DNA from: JALZCH01 sp036387135
Lineage (GTDB): Bacteria > Acidobacteriota > Blastocatellia > Pyrinomonadales > Pyrinomonadaceae
DNA: 64,000 nucleotides
Reading direction: 5' to 3'
Assembly: GCA_036387135.1 (NCBI GenBank)
Contig: DASVUH010000052.1
Coordinates: forward strand, 9,253-73,252
Numbering within the stretch: the first letter of the stretch is position 1; every line of letters starts with the position of its first letter. Of the stretch, positions 1 through 10,549 are shown piece by piece. Made by a program: the position numbers and the translations under genes. The notes below the pieces were generated by a model that saw nothing but the letters and a program-made list of their open reading frames with translations, had not been told where the DNA came from and did no database searches.

Positions 1-1
1 G

Positions 2-2062
2 GGAACTTTGACCGCTGCCGGAACTTACAATCAGAAAACAGAGCTTTTCGATTTAACCGCGACGGCGCAAAATATCCCGATTTCCAAAGTCCGCGCTTTC
101 TTAGGCGAATCAGCGGCAAATGCTCCGAATATAACCGGAATCATTAATTTGACGGCAAGCGGAACCGGCAGGCTGACTGACTTTTCGACATTTAACATCA
201 ATTTTGAAGGCGCGGGGCGCGACATCACCGTCGCCGACCGCGCTCTCGGAAACGTCAGCTTTGTCGGGCGCACGCAAAATCAACAGTTGACCGCGAATTT
301 AACCGCAGACATCGCCGGACAACAGCAAGTTGCGACTGCTACGCTTAATTTTGGCGATCCGACTCTGCCTTTCCGCGCCGAAACCGCATTTAACAACACC
401 GATCTTGCGCCGCTTGCCGCGCTTGTTCAACCGCAGGGCACAATGACGCTCGGCGGGCGCGCGACCGGAACAGCCACGTTCGGCGGAAATCTGCGAGAAC
501 GCGATGCCAACGGAAATTTGATTTTCTCGACTGACAATTTGCGCGGAACGGCGCGTTTTTCGCAACTGACTTTGCAGGTTGAAAACGTAGTTTTATCGGC
601 GACCGATCCACTTCTTGTGAGCTTTACGACTTCGCAGATAACTTTCGACAGCACTCGCTTTACAGGTTCCGGCTCGGATTTGGCGATTAGCGGAACGGCG
701 TTTTTCGGCGGCGAGGGAACGAATAATCTCGCCGTTGAAGGGCGAATCAATCTCGGTATTTTAAATTCGATCTCGCCGAATCAATTTTTCGCGGGTTTCG
801 CCAATATTTCGGCGCGCGTCAGCGGAACGACCGCCGATCCGCGTTTTGTCGGCACGGCAAATCTGGAAAACGCCGCGTTTGCGACGCTCGTCGGCGATTC
901 GCGTCTTAGTTTATCGAATTTAACCGGGCAGATTTTGTTCAACTCTAAGCAGGTGCAAATACCTTCGATTGAAGGCAGACTCGGCGGCGGGCGCGTCGTC
1001 GCATCGGGCGGCGCGGTTCTCGAAGGCTTCGCATTACAAAGTTTTAGATTGGGTGTGCGCGGCGACGATGTGAGCGTTCCGCTTCCGCCGGATTTCCGCA
1101 CGAGCGGCGACGTTGATTTGCAAATCGGCGGCAAAACCGAAAACGGAGTTTTGAATTCGGTAATTACCGGCGATATTTTTGCCGACCGCATCGAATACAC
1201 CAGAGACATCAATCTGGCGGATTTCCTGAGTCGTCGGCAAGCGGGTTCGATTACCGAAGGCGGCGGGGCGACAACGGAAGGCGGAACGACACGCATCAAT
1301 ATTCGGGTCGAAGGACGCGACGCGCTCGTCGTCCGCAACAATATCGCGGATATTACCGGCTCGGTCAGCTTGCGTGTGACGGGCGACGCGAGCGAACCCA
1401 TTATTGCCGGGAGAGTTTCGGTCACGTCCGGCACAGTCGTTTTGCTCAACGACCAGCGTTACGACATTCAGCGCGCGATGATTGATTTTCCCGGCGAACC
1501 CGATGCCTCGCCGATTATCAACGCTCAAGCGGAATCGGACATCGGCGGTTACCAAGTTTACCTGAGCGCCAGCGGACCGATTGCCGAGCCGGAATCGCTC
1601 AACGTCACGTTGCGCTCAAATCCCGGTTTGCCGCAGGCGGATGTCGTCTCGCTCGTCACGACGGGAAATTTGACCAACACCGAAGGCGGCATTCCGTCTC
1701 TGGCGCAAACCGGAATCAACACGGCGGCGGGCGTTTTGACCGAAAATATTATTAACGCTCCGATTCGACGCGCGACCGACAAGCTTTTCGGTTTGAACCG
1801 TTTTGAAATTGACCCGGTTCTCGCCGGTACGCGCGGAATCAATCCGGGCGCGCGATTGACGGTCGGCAGGCAGATTAACAGAAATCTGCTGATAACTTAT
1901 TCTACGAATTTTTCAGCCGACCAAAATCAGGTTTTGGCTCTCGAATATCGTCTTTCAAACAAAATGTCGTTTGTCGCGCAATACGAACAAGCGCCGCTGA
2001 CGAGCGTCACGGGGCGACGAGACAACTTTAGTTTTGAAGTTAGATTCAGAAGAAGATTTTAG
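2..2062 (+). CDS. tamB: TamB-type translocation/assembly module protein, C-terminal part (5' truncated by window edge)
   Basis: This is the C-terminal ~687 residues of a TamB/DUF490-family protein, an inner-membrane-anchored periplasmic protein that works with an Omp85 partner in outer-membrane protein insertion or lipid transport. The frame is open to the left edge, so the TTG at position 8 is probably an internal leucine codon and not the start. What is seen is long beta-rich, low-complexity sequence (many G/T/N/F alternations) with the family's conserved last ~300 residues: repeated amphipathic strands, an ADVVSL segment, and a final region ending in alternating aromatic and arginine residues (last residues FRRRF). 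No membrane segment is visible, as expected because the anchor would be upstream. The next gene encodes the Omp85 partner 30 bases downstream, which strongly supports the call. Confidence 0.85.
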   Translation, partial: GTLTAAGTYNQKTELFDLTATAQNIPISKVRAFLGESAANAPNITGIINLTASGTGRLTDFSTFNINFEGAGRDITVADRALGNVSFVGRTQNQQLTANLTADIAGQQQVATATLNFGDPTLPFRAETAFNNTDLAPLAALVQPQGTMTLGGRATGTATFGGNLRERDANGNLIFSTDNLRGTARFSQLTLQVENVVLSATDPLLVSFTTSQITFDSTRFTGSGSDLAISGTAFFGGEGTNNLAVEGRINLGILNSISPNQFFAGFANISARVSGTTADPRFVGTANLENAAFATLVGDSRLSLSNLTGQILFNSKQVQIPSIEGRLGGGRVVASGGAVLEGFALQSFRLGVRGDDVSVPLPPDFRTSGDVDLQIGGKTENGVLNSVITGDIFADRIEYTRDINLADFLSRRQAGSITEGGGATTEGGTTRINIRVEGRDALVVRNNIADITGSVSLRVTGDASEPIIAGRVSVTSGTVVLLNDQRYDIQRAMIDFPGEPDASPIINAQAESDIGGYQVYLSASGPIAEPESLNVTLRSNPGLPQADVVSLVTTGNLTNTEGGIPSLAQTGINTAAGVLTENIINAPIRRATDKLFGLNRFEIDPVLAGTRGINPGARLTVGRQINRNLLITYSTNFSADQNQVLALEYRLSNKMSFVAQYEQAPLTSVTGRRDNFSFEVRFRRRF

Positions 2063-2092
2063 CGAGTTTTGCGATTGCAGCAACCGTTTTTA

Positions 2093-5000
2093 ATGAATTT
2101 TATTAAGCCGACAAAAGCGCGGAGCGCATTTCTATGTTTTTCCGCTAGATTTTTGCTTTCGGCGTTTCTATTCTTGGCGTTGTGTTTTTCGCCGTTGGCG
2201 GCTTTCGCGCAAAACGGCTTTGAAGATGTGCCGATTTCGGCGGTCGAAGTAACTTTTGAAAATTCCGGGCAGGACGCCGTAATGCGTGAACGGCTCGAAA
2301 ACATTGCCCGCCAAAATCTCGACAATAATTATTCGGCGGTTAAAACGCGCGAGGCTTTGCAGGCGCTTTACGAATCGAAGCAGGTTGCGGCGGCGCGCGT
2401 CGAGGTTCTTGAGGCAGGCAATCAATCGCAGCGCAGCCTGCGTGTTCGATTTGTCGTTCGCCGCACGCTCAGCATCGAGCGCGTCATCCTCAATCTCGGA
2501 GCGCAGGAAGGCGAAAAGGACATTACCGAACAGGAATTGCTTCTCCGTTTGAATTTATTAACACCGGGAACAACGGTCAGCCAACGCGCATTGGAGCAGA
2601 GCGCAGACCAAATTCAAAGCTATTTGAGGCTTCGCGGCTACTACAACGCTCAAGTCAGTTTCGCGCAGCAACCGTCCGAACGCGAAACGCGCATTAATAC
2701 TGTTTTTAACGTCGTGCCGGGAACACAAGTCCGCGTCGGAACATTCAATCTCAATATTGTTGGATTTGATAACGCCAAGCTTCTCGATGAGCTGCAATTG
2801 AAAACCGGCAAATATTTTACGCGCGAAAGATTAAATGAAGACATTGATAAAATCCGGCGCGAGCTGGTTGAAGCCGATTTTCTCGGCGCTAATATCCAAG
2901 ACCCGAAGATCACGCTTGATTCGGAAAACAACCGGGTGGACATCGAAATTACCGGAAACGTCAATGCCAAAGTCGAAGTCAAAATCGAGAACGAAAAAGG
3001 CGAAGAAATTGATCTCAGTGAAGGCACACAGCGCGATTTGCTGCCGATTAAGCGCGAAGGCACACTCGATTTTTCGGCAATCGTCGAGGGCGCGCGGCGT
3101 TTGCGAAATCGTTTTCAGGAACAAGGCTACTTTTTTGCCGAGGTAACGCCGGTTTGCGGCATTGATCAAATCACGGCGGACGAAGCCAATACTTTCATAA
3201 ACAATACTCAGGCAGCTTGCAATTTGCTCAGCGGTGAGAACTTTCAGGGCAGAAAAGCTAACGTTACATATCGCGCAGATTTGAGTCGGCGGCTGCGTTT
3301 GACTGAAATTCGCATCACCGGGACGGACAAATTGCCGATTGAAGAAGTCCGTCCGGCTTTGCGGTCGCAGGAAGCTAACGCCCTCGGAATCGTTCCCGTC
3401 CTCGGTTACGGGCGAGGCTACACGAGTAGAGAAATCTTAGATGATGACCGCGGCACCATTCGCACTTTAATGCGCGAATTAGGTTATCGCCAAGCCGATG
3501 CCCGCGTTCTACAGGGCGTTTCGCCCGACGGTGAAAACTTGATTATAACGTTTGCTGTTACGGAAGGACTTTTAACCCGCGTTGCCGCCATTGAGATTGT
3601 CGGCAACACAGCGTTTTCCGACGACCGTTTAGAAGCCGAATTGCCGCCGCTGAAAGGCAGAGAGTGGTCTCGGGCGCGGATGCGGACGGGAAACACCAGA
3701 ATTCTCGATTTGTATGCGCGCGAAGGTTATATCGAAGCGCGCAGCGAGTTTTCAACTGAAGAAGTGCCGAGCCAGAATCCGAACGAGAAAGCCGTTAAAG
3801 TCATTTATACGATTAGACAGGAAGGCGCGAAAACTTTTATCAATCGAATCCTTCCGGTCGGAAATGAAAACGTTAAAACCAATTCAATTCTCGAATCAAT
3901 TCCAATCAAGCCCGGGCAGCTTTTGCAGGCTGACCAACTGACCGAAAGCGAGCGCAATTTGTACGCCACCGATGCTTTTCGTCAGGCGAACATCACTACC
4001 GAACCCGCCGGAACCAAAGATGACGGAAGCGGCGAACTGCGCGATGTTTTTATCAACATCGAAGAATCTCCGGCGCGCATTTTAAGCTACGGAGGCGGTT
4101 TTTCGACCGACGAAGGCGCGCGCGGTTTTGTTGATATTCGCCACGTTAATCTGCTAGGTCGTTTGTATCAGGGCGGCGCGCGAATTCAGATGAGCCAGCG
4201 GCAGCAGCTCGTTCAGCTTAATTTCACCAATCCGCGTTTTATGCTGGAAAGAGACGGTCGTTTTGCGCCTTTGACGTTTACCGCGCAATATCTGCGCGAT
4301 ACGGGCGTGACCAGATTTTTCCGCACGACGCTCGATAAGGGAGCGATGGGAATCGTTCAAAGGCTCGACGAAGAGGGCAATCCGATTGACGAATTCGGGG
4401 CAAAAACCGGCGAGCCTTCAATCAATCGTTTGTCGTTTAATCTGGAAACCAGCCGAACGATCAGCCGCCGCTCGCGCAGCCTTTTATTCGTTCGCTATCG
4501 CTACGAAGACGTGCGGATTTTTAAGACCGCCAGCCTGCTCGTCGCACCGCTTTTGCAGCCCGACAGAATTGTCAGAATCTCCGGCGTGGGCGCGACTTTT
4601 GCGCGCGACACCCGCCAAAATTGCAACAATCGCCGCTCGCTGCTCGAAAGAATCCGAACCGGCGAAGAAGGCGATCCGTGCCGCTACAATGCGACCGATG
4701 CAACGACGGGCGATTTTTTTACAATTGATTATCAGCTTTCGGCGCAGTTTTTGGGCGGCAACGTTTCGTTTAACCGCATCAACGCGACTTATCAGAGATA
4801 TTTTCAATTAAAGCGGCTGAATAACACGGTTCTCGCCGGACGCGCGACGCTCGGCGCGGCTTCGCTTTTCTCGGTGCGCGACCGCGACGGCAACGGGACG
4901 ATTGACGAGACCGACCGCACGCTGCCGATCAGCGAACGGTTTTTTGGCGGCGGTTCGACAACTTTGCGCGGTTTCGCATTTGAAGAAGCCGGACCGCGGC

Positions 5001-5431
5001 GCGTCATCGTTCCGCAAGGGCAATTCCGAGACAGAGAAGGCAATCAAATTTTTATTCCGCCATTCACCGTTCCGGTCGGCGGAAACGCGCTGGCAATCCT
5101 TAATCTCGAAGCGCGCGTGCCGCTGACAAGCTTCTTTCAAGCAGTTCCGTTTTACGACGGCGGCAACGTTTTCCGCCGCGTCGGCGAGATTTTCAAGCCG
5201 CGCGCGTCAACTCCAGCCGACGTTGACAATTATAATCTGCGGGCGTTATGGACGAACACAGTCGGTTTGGGAGTTCGCTTAAGGCTGCCGATCGGCGGTT
5301 CGTTTGCGGTTGATTACGGCTATTTGCTCAACCCGCCGGAATTTCTCGTTCCGCAAACCGCGCCCGCGCCTCCGGCTGTTTACCGTCTGCGCCAGGGACA
5401 ACTGCATTTCCGCTTCACGCAAGCGTTTTAA
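2093..5431 (+). CDS. Omp85-family outer membrane assembly protein (TamA/BamA-like)
   Basis: An outer-membrane beta-barrel of the Omp85 superfamily that would insert or translocate outer-membrane proteins together with the TamB encoded just upstream. From ATG 2093 it has 1,112 residues. A signal peptide (hydrophobic run, then AFAQ) covers about residues 1-40. Several POTRA-like repeats follow (about 40-560), then a C-terminal surface-antigen barrel from about residue 670. The barrel carries the L6-loop signature LRGF near residue 957 and ends in phenylalanine, the usual outer-membrane terminal residue. A TTG eight codons upstream is possible, but the ATG gives a cleaner signal peptide. No strong ribosome-binding site is visible, which fits translational coupling to tamB. 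TamA versus BamA is unresolved: adjacency to tamB favours TamA, while the length is more BamA-like. The stop overlaps the stop of the convergent DUF72 gene. Confidence 0.85.
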   Translation: MNFIKPTKARSAFLCFSARFLLSAFLFLALCFSPLAAFAQNGFEDVPISAVEVTFENSGQDAVMRERLENIARQNLDNNYSAVKTREALQALYESKQVAAARVEVLEAGNQSQRSLRVRFVVRRTLSIERVILNLGAQEGEKDITEQELLLRLNLLTPGTTVSQRALEQSADQIQSYLRLRGYYNAQVSFAQQPSERETRINTVFNVVPGTQVRVGTFNLNIVGFDNAKLLDELQLKTGKYFTRERLNEDIDKIRRELVEADFLGANIQDPKITLDSENNRVDIEITGNVNAKVEVKIENEKGEEIDLSEGTQRDLLPIKREGTLDFSAIVEGARRLRNRFQEQGYFFAEVTPVCGIDQITADEANTFINNTQAACNLLSGENFQGRKANVTYRADLSRRLRLTEIRITGTDKLPIEEVRPALRSQEANALGIVPVLGYGRGYTSREILDDDRGTIRTLMRELGYRQADARVLQGVSPDGENLIITFAVTEGLLTRVAAIEIVGNTAFSDDRLEAELPPLKGREWSRARMRTGNTRILDLYAREGYIEARSEFSTEEVPSQNPNEKAVKVIYTIRQEGAKTFINRILPVGNENVKTNSILESIPIKPGQLLQADQLTESERNLYATDAFRQANITTEPAGTKDDGSGELRDVFINIEESPARILSYGGGFSTDEGARGFVDIRHVNLLGRLYQGGARIQMSQRQQLVQLNFTNPRFMLERDGRFAPLTFTAQYLRDTGVTRFFRTTLDKGAMGIVQRLDEEGNPIDEFGAKTGEPSINRLSFNLETSRTISRRSRSLLFVRYRYEDVRIFKTASLLVAPLLQPDRIVRISGVGATFARDTRQNCNNRRSLLERIRTGEEGDPCRYNATDATTGDFFTIDYQLSAQFLGGNVSFNRINATYQRYFQLKRLNNTVLAGRATLGAASLFSVRDRDGNGTIDETDRTLPISERFFGGGSTTLRGFAFEEAGPRRVIVPQGQFRDREGNQIFIPPFTVPVGGNALAILNLEARVPLTSFFQAVPFYDGGNVFRRVGEIFKPRASTPADVDNYNLRALWTNTVGLGVRLRLPIGGSFAVDYGYLLNPPEFLVPQTAPAPPAVYRLRQGQLHFRFTQAF

Positions 5432-6243
5432 AAAAGTGACGGTTGGTTTTCGAGTTCTGAAAAATCAGTCGTTTCCTGACGAAACATTCGTTTTAGCTTG
5501 TTCACGCTAATCGGGGCGAAGCCTTCGTAAAAGTTTGAGAAATAAACGAACATCGGAGCTTTTATTTCCGACAAAACTTCAAACCAGAGCCACAGATTTT
5601 CATCCTGTTTTCGCTGAATGCAATCAAATCGGGTCAAATCGCGCTCGCCCATAAACCGGACATAAACGAAATCGGCAGTTAATTTCCCGGCGGCTTCAAA
5701 CATAAATGAGCGCGGAATAAAACTGCTTTCAGTTAAAGACAGCGAGACGTTATGTTTTCGCAAAACATCGAGCGTTTCGCCTTTAAACCACGAACGGCTG
5801 CGGAATTCGACCGCAAATCGAATGTCTTTCGGAAGACGCGGAAGAAATTCCAGCAATGCGCGCACTCGCTCTTCGTCGGCTTCAAACTGCGGCGGCAGTT
5901 GAATCAAAACGGCGGCGAGCTTTTCTTTTAGAGTTAATGCGCGCTCGCAAAATTCATCCAGCGCCGGAAACGACGATTTTTGCAAACCCGCGTCGTGCGT
6001 TATCTCGCGCGGCAGTTTGAGAGAAAATGTGAAATCATCGGGCGTTTTCTTCGCCCAATTTTCAAAGGTTTGCTGCTGCGGAATCGCATAAAAAGTCGAA
6101 TCAACCTCGACCGTTTCAAAAGCGCGGGCGTAAACGGCAAGCATCTCGCTCGCTTTTGTTCCGTGCGGATAAAATACCGTTTCGTCGGTTCTGGAAACCC
6201 AGTCGCCGTAGTTCCAGCCTTGAGTGCCAATTTTAATATTCAT
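5428..6243 (-). CDS. DUF72 domain-containing protein (YecE-like)
   Basis: A 271-residue protein of the DUF72/YecE family, TIM-barrel-like cytosolic proteins of unclear biochemical role. The N terminus shows the family signature: I-G-T-Q-G-W, a later EVDSTFY segment, then FSLKLPREITH and FAVEFRSRSW blocks. The C-terminal third has the conserved YVRFMGERD and FVYFSNFYEG motifs. Length is normal for the family. It starts at ATG 6243 and is convergent with the Omp85 gene; the two stop codons overlap by four bases on a TTAA core, so no separate terminator fits between them. The family assignment is sure; the function is not known. Confidence 0.9.
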   Translation of the reverse strand: MNIKIGTQGWNYGDWVSRTDETVFYPHGTKASEMLAVYARAFETVEVDSTFYAIPQQQTFENWAKKTPDDFTFSLKLPREITHDAGLQKSSFPALDEFCERALTLKEKLAAVLIQLPPQFEADEERVRALLEFLPRLPKDIRFAVEFRSRSWFKGETLDVLRKHNVSLSLTESSFIPRSFMFEAAGKLTADFVYVRFMGERDLTRFDCIQRKQDENLWLWFEVLSEIKAPMFVYFSNFYEGFAPISVNKLKRMFRQETTDFSELENQPSLF

Positions 6244-6519
6244 CTTTAATATTCATCATAAAAACAATATCCGAAAAATTGGAAGATAATCCGAAAGATC
6301 GAATGTTTTTTTATATTGACATTTAATTTTTTGGAAAAAATCCGCATTTTACTTCACAAACCGATTTCCGCTTTAAGTGGAACAGAACTTGTTTATAAGC
6401 AGAAATTACAAGCTAGTTTATAGCAATTTCTGTTTCACGATTAATTTAATAGTAATGGAGTTGAAGCAAGCCTTTAAAGCTTATTCAACTTACTCAAAAA
6501 CAGATTCTGGAGTATAAAA
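6244..6519. promoter_or_regulatory. Divergent AT-rich intergenic region upstream of receptor gene
   Basis: 276 bases separate the DUF72 start from the TonB-dependent receptor start, and both promoters should lie here. A TTGACA hexamer occurs at 6316-6321 but no good -10 follows at 16-18 bases. An imperfect inverted pair (CAGAAATT at 6400-6407, AATTTCTG at 6425-6432) could form a leader hairpin. GGAG at 6508-6511 is the likely ribosome-binding site of the receptor gene. No gene is seen. Confidence 0.4.
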
Positions 6520-9500
6520 ATGGAAAAAACTTTGCTGATGTTGGAAAGAAATTCATTTAGTTCTAACCTTTCAACCTCTAAAAATAAAATAAACAAAAGA
6601 GTAGTAAAACTAAGTTCATTGCTAGTAATGTCCTTACTTTTGTTCTTATCTCCCATCCTGGTTTCCGCACAGGCGGTTTCGGGCGTCACCGGAGTTATTA
6701 CCGATCCCAGCGGCGCGGTAGTGCCCGGTGTGCAAGTCGTCCTTCTGGATACAAAAACGTCCAGAGAATTAACCACGACTTCCAATGATCAGGGCGTCTA
6801 TGTTTTTAACAATGTGTCGCCCGGAGGCGGATACCGACTCACCTTTACGGCACAAGGTTTCCAAACCTCAGTGCTTAACGATGTTCAGCTTGGAATTGGA
6901 AGAACCGAAACCCACAATGCGGAATTAATCGCCGGGAACGTTTCCGCAACAGTGGAAATCGAATCAACTGCCGGCGATGTTACATTGAATACAACCGATG
7001 CCAGTGTCGGTAATGTAATTGGAGAACAACAATTACGTGAACTTCCAATTCAGATCCGCAGCTCGCCGGCAGCGCTGATTGGTTTGCAGCCGGGTGTCAT
7101 TGGAAATAACGTCGGTACTGGAAATGCGAACCGCGTAGGTTCCGTAGCAGGTTCCAGAACTGATCAGGGAAATGTGACTGTTGATGGGATAGATGCAAAC
7201 GACGTTGCGTCAGGGCAGGCTTTTGCTACTGTCGCTAATGCTCCTATTGATTCTATTCAAGAATTTAGAGCTGTTTCGGCTAATCCGAACGCTTCGGAAG
7301 GTCGCAGCAGCGGCGGTCAAGTTCAATTGGCAACGAAAAGCGGCACCAATGACTATCACGGATCTGCACGTATTTATTATCGCAGTGACAAATTTGCAGC
7401 CAATGAGTTCTTCAATAATAGAAATGGGGTTCCGAGACCATTATTACAACGTCGCCAATTTGGCGGCAGTCTTGGCGGACCATTACATTTCTTAAAGTTT
7501 GGCGAAGGCGGACCAGTAGTCCAAAGCGGTAGAGACAGATTGTTTTTCTTTTTTGACTATGAAGGGCGACGTGACGATTCCCAGGTTTCTGCATCTCGAA
7601 CCGTTCCGCTTCAGCATTATCGAGAAGGAAGAATAGCTTATATAAGAGCGACTGATCCATCCGGTGCTGCCTGCCCGGCAACCAGCCGTTTAGATAATAA
7701 TCCGAACTGTATTGGGTTCCTTACGCAAGCACAGGTGGCAGCTCTTGATCCGCGTGGGATAGGAGCTAACGCAGCGCTTTTATCTTTTATCAATAGCCGC
7801 TATCCGCAAGCTAATGATTTAACGGGCGGCGACGGTCTCAATACGGGTCTTTTCAGATTTAACGCTCCGGTTGTTAGAGCTGACAATACATATACAACTC
7901 GTATTGACGGAAATATAAGTGACGAGCAGAAAATCTTTGGTCGTCTCACTGTTAATAGACGCAACTCGACTAACGTAGCACAGCTATTTCCGGGAGATGC
8001 AGATCAAGAATTATTTCAAGATAAAAGCTATGCATTTGCTATCGGACATAGCTGGGTTATCTCGCCGAAATTCTTTAATCAGGCAACATTCGGAATCTCG
8101 AGACAACAAAATTATTTTCTTCCGCCAAGCTCACCCGCTTTTCCGAACATCTTTGGAGGAGGCGGTGTTTTGACAGCTCCCTTTGCAGGTTTGACCTACC
8201 AGGATCGGATTGTTACCGTACCGACAATTCGTGACGATGCAACCTGGACGACAGGAGCACATACTTTCCAATTCGGTGGTCAATTTAAACCGATTCGCCA
8301 AAACCCGTCGCTTACCAGTGACTTTAATTCTGTCACTCTCGGTCTCGGTGGTCTTACGTCACAGCTCAATGCAAATTTACGTCCTTCCGGCACCCCCGGT
8401 TCTACCGCTCCTCCTGCCATCCGGGCGGGTTCTACCGCGACATATGACGCTGCGTTTGCATATCTTTTAGGCAGAGTGGCGTTAGTTAGTACCAATTTCG
8501 TTTACGATCCGCAGGGCAACGCTTCGGTTCCCGGAACCGGAAGATCGCGAAACTATGCTTACAATGAGTATGAACTTTATGCTCAAGACAATTGGAAAGT
8601 ACGCAGCGATCTCACATTAAATTTAGGTGTGCGCTGGCACTTATATCCTGCTCCATATGAAACAAACGGATTTCAGACAGGATCTAATATTGTAGACGCT
8701 GATGAGTATTTGGCTCGTAGGGTTGAAAATGCGGCTAATGGAGTTGCAGGAGTATCAGCCGAACCAATCATGACTTACAGTTTGATTGGAAAAGCGAACA
8801 ATGGCAGACCTTTTTATGAAACCGATAAGAACAACTTTGCTCCCAGAATAGGTTTTGCCTACAATCCGTCGTTCAAAGGCGGTTTAATGGGCGCAATTTT
8901 CGGCGAACGAAAAACTTCACTTCGCGGCGGCGCTTCTATAATTTATGACCGCCCGGGCGGAGCTATGACGTTTCTTATTGACCAGTCAACATATCTCTTT
9001 GACAGTTCTGCTGTAACAAACTTCGGAAATACAGATGCAAGAGTTGCTTTGTTAAATGATCCGAGATTTACAGGTCTTACTTCTTTGCCAATTCAAAACG
9101 TAGCTCCCGCAGTTGGTAAAACTGTTTCTCCTTTTGTTACCAACGGAGTTCCTAATGGGCTTGCAGCAAACGTGGGTAATTACGTAATTGATAAAAATTT
9201 CCAGATTCCTTATTCCTATCAGTGGAGTTTTGGCGTTCAACGCGAATTGCCGTTCAATATGATTCTGGATGTTACTTATGTTGGGCGCAGAGGACGCAAG
9301 CTTTGGACTCAAAGTGATATCGGGCAGGTATTAAATTTCAAAGATCCGGCATCCGGTCAATTTCTGTTTGACGCTTTAAATGCTACTCAGGCACAAATTC
9401 AGGCACAGGTAGCAGCCGGAATTTCAACTCCTGTTGTTACCCCTCAACCATGGATTGAAAATCAAGCTCGTCTGGGAAGTAATGGAGCAACTTTTTGCCC

Positions 9501-10425
9501 TACTCCGGCGTTTAACTGCACCCAGTTCTTAACTAATAATTTCAGGGAACAGTTAAGAACCGGAGGTACAGCACAGTTTATTCGCGCGTTGTATCAAAAT
9601 GGTTTGCTTCGTCCCAATGTTGGAATGAGCGCTCAATTCGCCTTGAATGATTTTGTTACGAACAAAGGCTACTCGAATTACGATGGTATGTTGGTTAGTC
9701 TGCAGAAACGTTTTTCACAGGGATTTACGTATGATGTAAACTATACCTGGTCACATGCAATTGATAATCAATCAAGCATTACAAATACCGGATTTGGCGG
9801 TACGCTTCAAAATGCATTAAATCCCGATGCTTCGCGAGCTAATGCGGATTTTGACATTCGCCATCTCTTTAATGCGAACGGCATTTGGGAGCTTCCTATT
9901 GGTCGTCAAAGAGCTATTGGGACGGATATGCCTCGTTGGCTGGATGCAGTAATTGGCGGATGGAACGTCGCCGGTATTATCACCGCTCGTTCCGGGTTGC
10001 CTATTAATGCAGCTTCAGGCGCTTTTACACTTCAACTAGGATTGGGAAATCCCTCGTATGTAGTTGGAGATCGCAGTGCATTTAAGGGCGAAATTCACGA
10101 TGAAACAGGCGGTATCCAGTATTTTGCTGATCCTGCCGCTGCGAGAGCTGCTTTGAGGTATCCGAGACATGGTGAAATCGGTAGCAGAAATGCATTCCGC
10201 AGCCCGGGCTTTATGAATATTGATATGGCTCTTTCAAAGAAATTCCAAATGCCGTGGTCTGAAAACCATCGTCTGACATTGCGCGCAGAGGCTTTTAATC
10301 TCACAAACAGTGTCTATTTTGACTCTCCTGCAAGCCTTGGCGTTGAATCAGCCACCTTTGGGCGGATTACAGGTACTTTGACCAACGCTCGTGAAGTACA
10401 ATTTGCACTTCGTTACGACTTCTAG
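6520..10425 (+). CDS. TonB-dependent receptor, Oar-like, with carboxypeptidase-regulatory-like N-terminal domain
   Basis: A 1,301-residue outer-membrane receptor of the Oar/CarboxypepD_reg type that is expanded in Acidobacteria. A long N-region precedes a signal peptide (hydrophobic core about residues 33-50, ending VSAQ). The Ig-like carboxypeptidase-regulatory domain follows (about 55-145; GVITDPSGAVVPGV pattern), then a plug-like domain (about 160-290; DGIDANDV and GGQVQLATKSGTN motifs) and a ~1,000-residue barrel rich in aromatic/charged strands and NNFAPRIGFAYNP-type blocks, ending in phenylalanine. Energy would come from TonB-ExbBD, not encoded here. The ligand is unknown; the neighbouring secreted M1 peptidase suggests peptides. 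ATG 6520 has GGAG nine bases upstream. A strong intrinsic terminator lies 45 bases after the stop. Confidence 0.88.
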   Translation: MEKTLLMLERNSFSSNLSTSKNKINKRVVKLSSLLVMSLLLFLSPILVSAQAVSGVTGVITDPSGAVVPGVQVVLLDTKTSRELTTTSNDQGVYVFNNVSPGGGYRLTFTAQGFQTSVLNDVQLGIGRTETHNAELIAGNVSATVEIESTAGDVTLNTTDASVGNVIGEQQLRELPIQIRSSPAALIGLQPGVIGNNVGTGNANRVGSVAGSRTDQGNVTVDGIDANDVASGQAFATVANAPIDSIQEFRAVSANPNASEGRSSGGQVQLATKSGTNDYHGSARIYYRSDKFAANEFFNNRNGVPRPLLQRRQFGGSLGGPLHFLKFGEGGPVVQSGRDRLFFFFDYEGRRDDSQVSASRTVPLQHYREGRIAYIRATDPSGAACPATSRLDNNPNCIGFLTQAQVAALDPRGIGANAALLSFINSRYPQANDLTGGDGLNTGLFRFNAPVVRADNTYTTRIDGNISDEQKIFGRLTVNRRNSTNVAQLFPGDADQELFQDKSYAFAIGHSWVISPKFFNQATFGISRQQNYFLPPSSPAFPNIFGGGGVLTAPFAGLTYQDRIVTVPTIRDDATWTTGAHTFQFGGQFKPIRQNPSLTSDFNSVTLGLGGLTSQLNANLRPSGTPGSTAPPAIRAGSTATYDAAFAYLLGRVALVSTNFVYDPQGNASVPGTGRSRNYAYNEYELYAQDNWKVRSDLTLNLGVRWHLYPAPYETNGFQTGSNIVDADEYLARRVENAANGVAGVSAEPIMTYSLIGKANNGRPFYETDKNNFAPRIGFAYNPSFKGGLMGAIFGERKTSLRGGASIIYDRPGGAMTFLIDQSTYLFDSSAVTNFGNTDARVALLNDPRFTGLTSLPIQNVAPAVGKTVSPFVTNGVPNGLAANVGNYVIDKNFQIPYSYQWSFGVQRELPFNMILDVTYVGRRGRKLWTQSDIGQVLNFKDPASGQFLFDALNATQAQIQAQVAAGISTPVVTPQPWIENQARLGSNGATFCPTPAFNCTQFLTNNFREQLRTGGTAQFIRALYQNGLLRPNVGMSAQFALNDFVTNKGYSNYDGMLVSLQKRFSQGFTYDVNYTWSHAIDNQSSITNTGFGGTLQNALNPDASRANADFDIRHLFNANGIWELPIGRQRAIGTDMPRWLDAVIGGWNVAGIITARSGLPINAASGAFTLQLGLGNPSYVVGDRSAFKGEIHDETGGIQYFADPAAARAALRYPRHGEIGSRNAFRSPGFMNIDMALSKKFQMPWSENHRLTLRAEAFNLTNSVYFDSPASLGVESATFGRITGTLTNAREVQFALRYDF

Positions 10426-10469
10426 TTGAAACGATCAGCATTTTAATTAGCCATAATATAACGGCTTCG

Positions 10470-10498
10470 GGTCTCTCAAAATTTGAGAGACCTTTTTT
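10470..10498 (+). terminator. Rho-independent terminator of receptor gene
   Basis: A perfect 11-bp inverted repeat (GGTCTCTCAAA / TTTGAGAGACC) with a one-base centre, followed directly by six T. It begins 45 bases after the receptor stop codon. Confidence 0.9.
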
Positions 10499-10549
10499 AT
10501 TGCTTACTATCTGTTATACAATTAGTTAAATGTCGTGTGTAAGTAATGA

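Noticed and set aside
781..1449. 222-codon minus-strand frame antisense to tamB
   Set aside because: Arises from the codon bias of tamB on the other strand; translation is Ser/Pro/Arg-rich with no domain.
6316..6321. TTGACA as a -35 box for the first receptor gene
   Set aside because: No acceptable -10 hexamer at 16-18 bases downstream, so a sigma-70 promoter is not supported.
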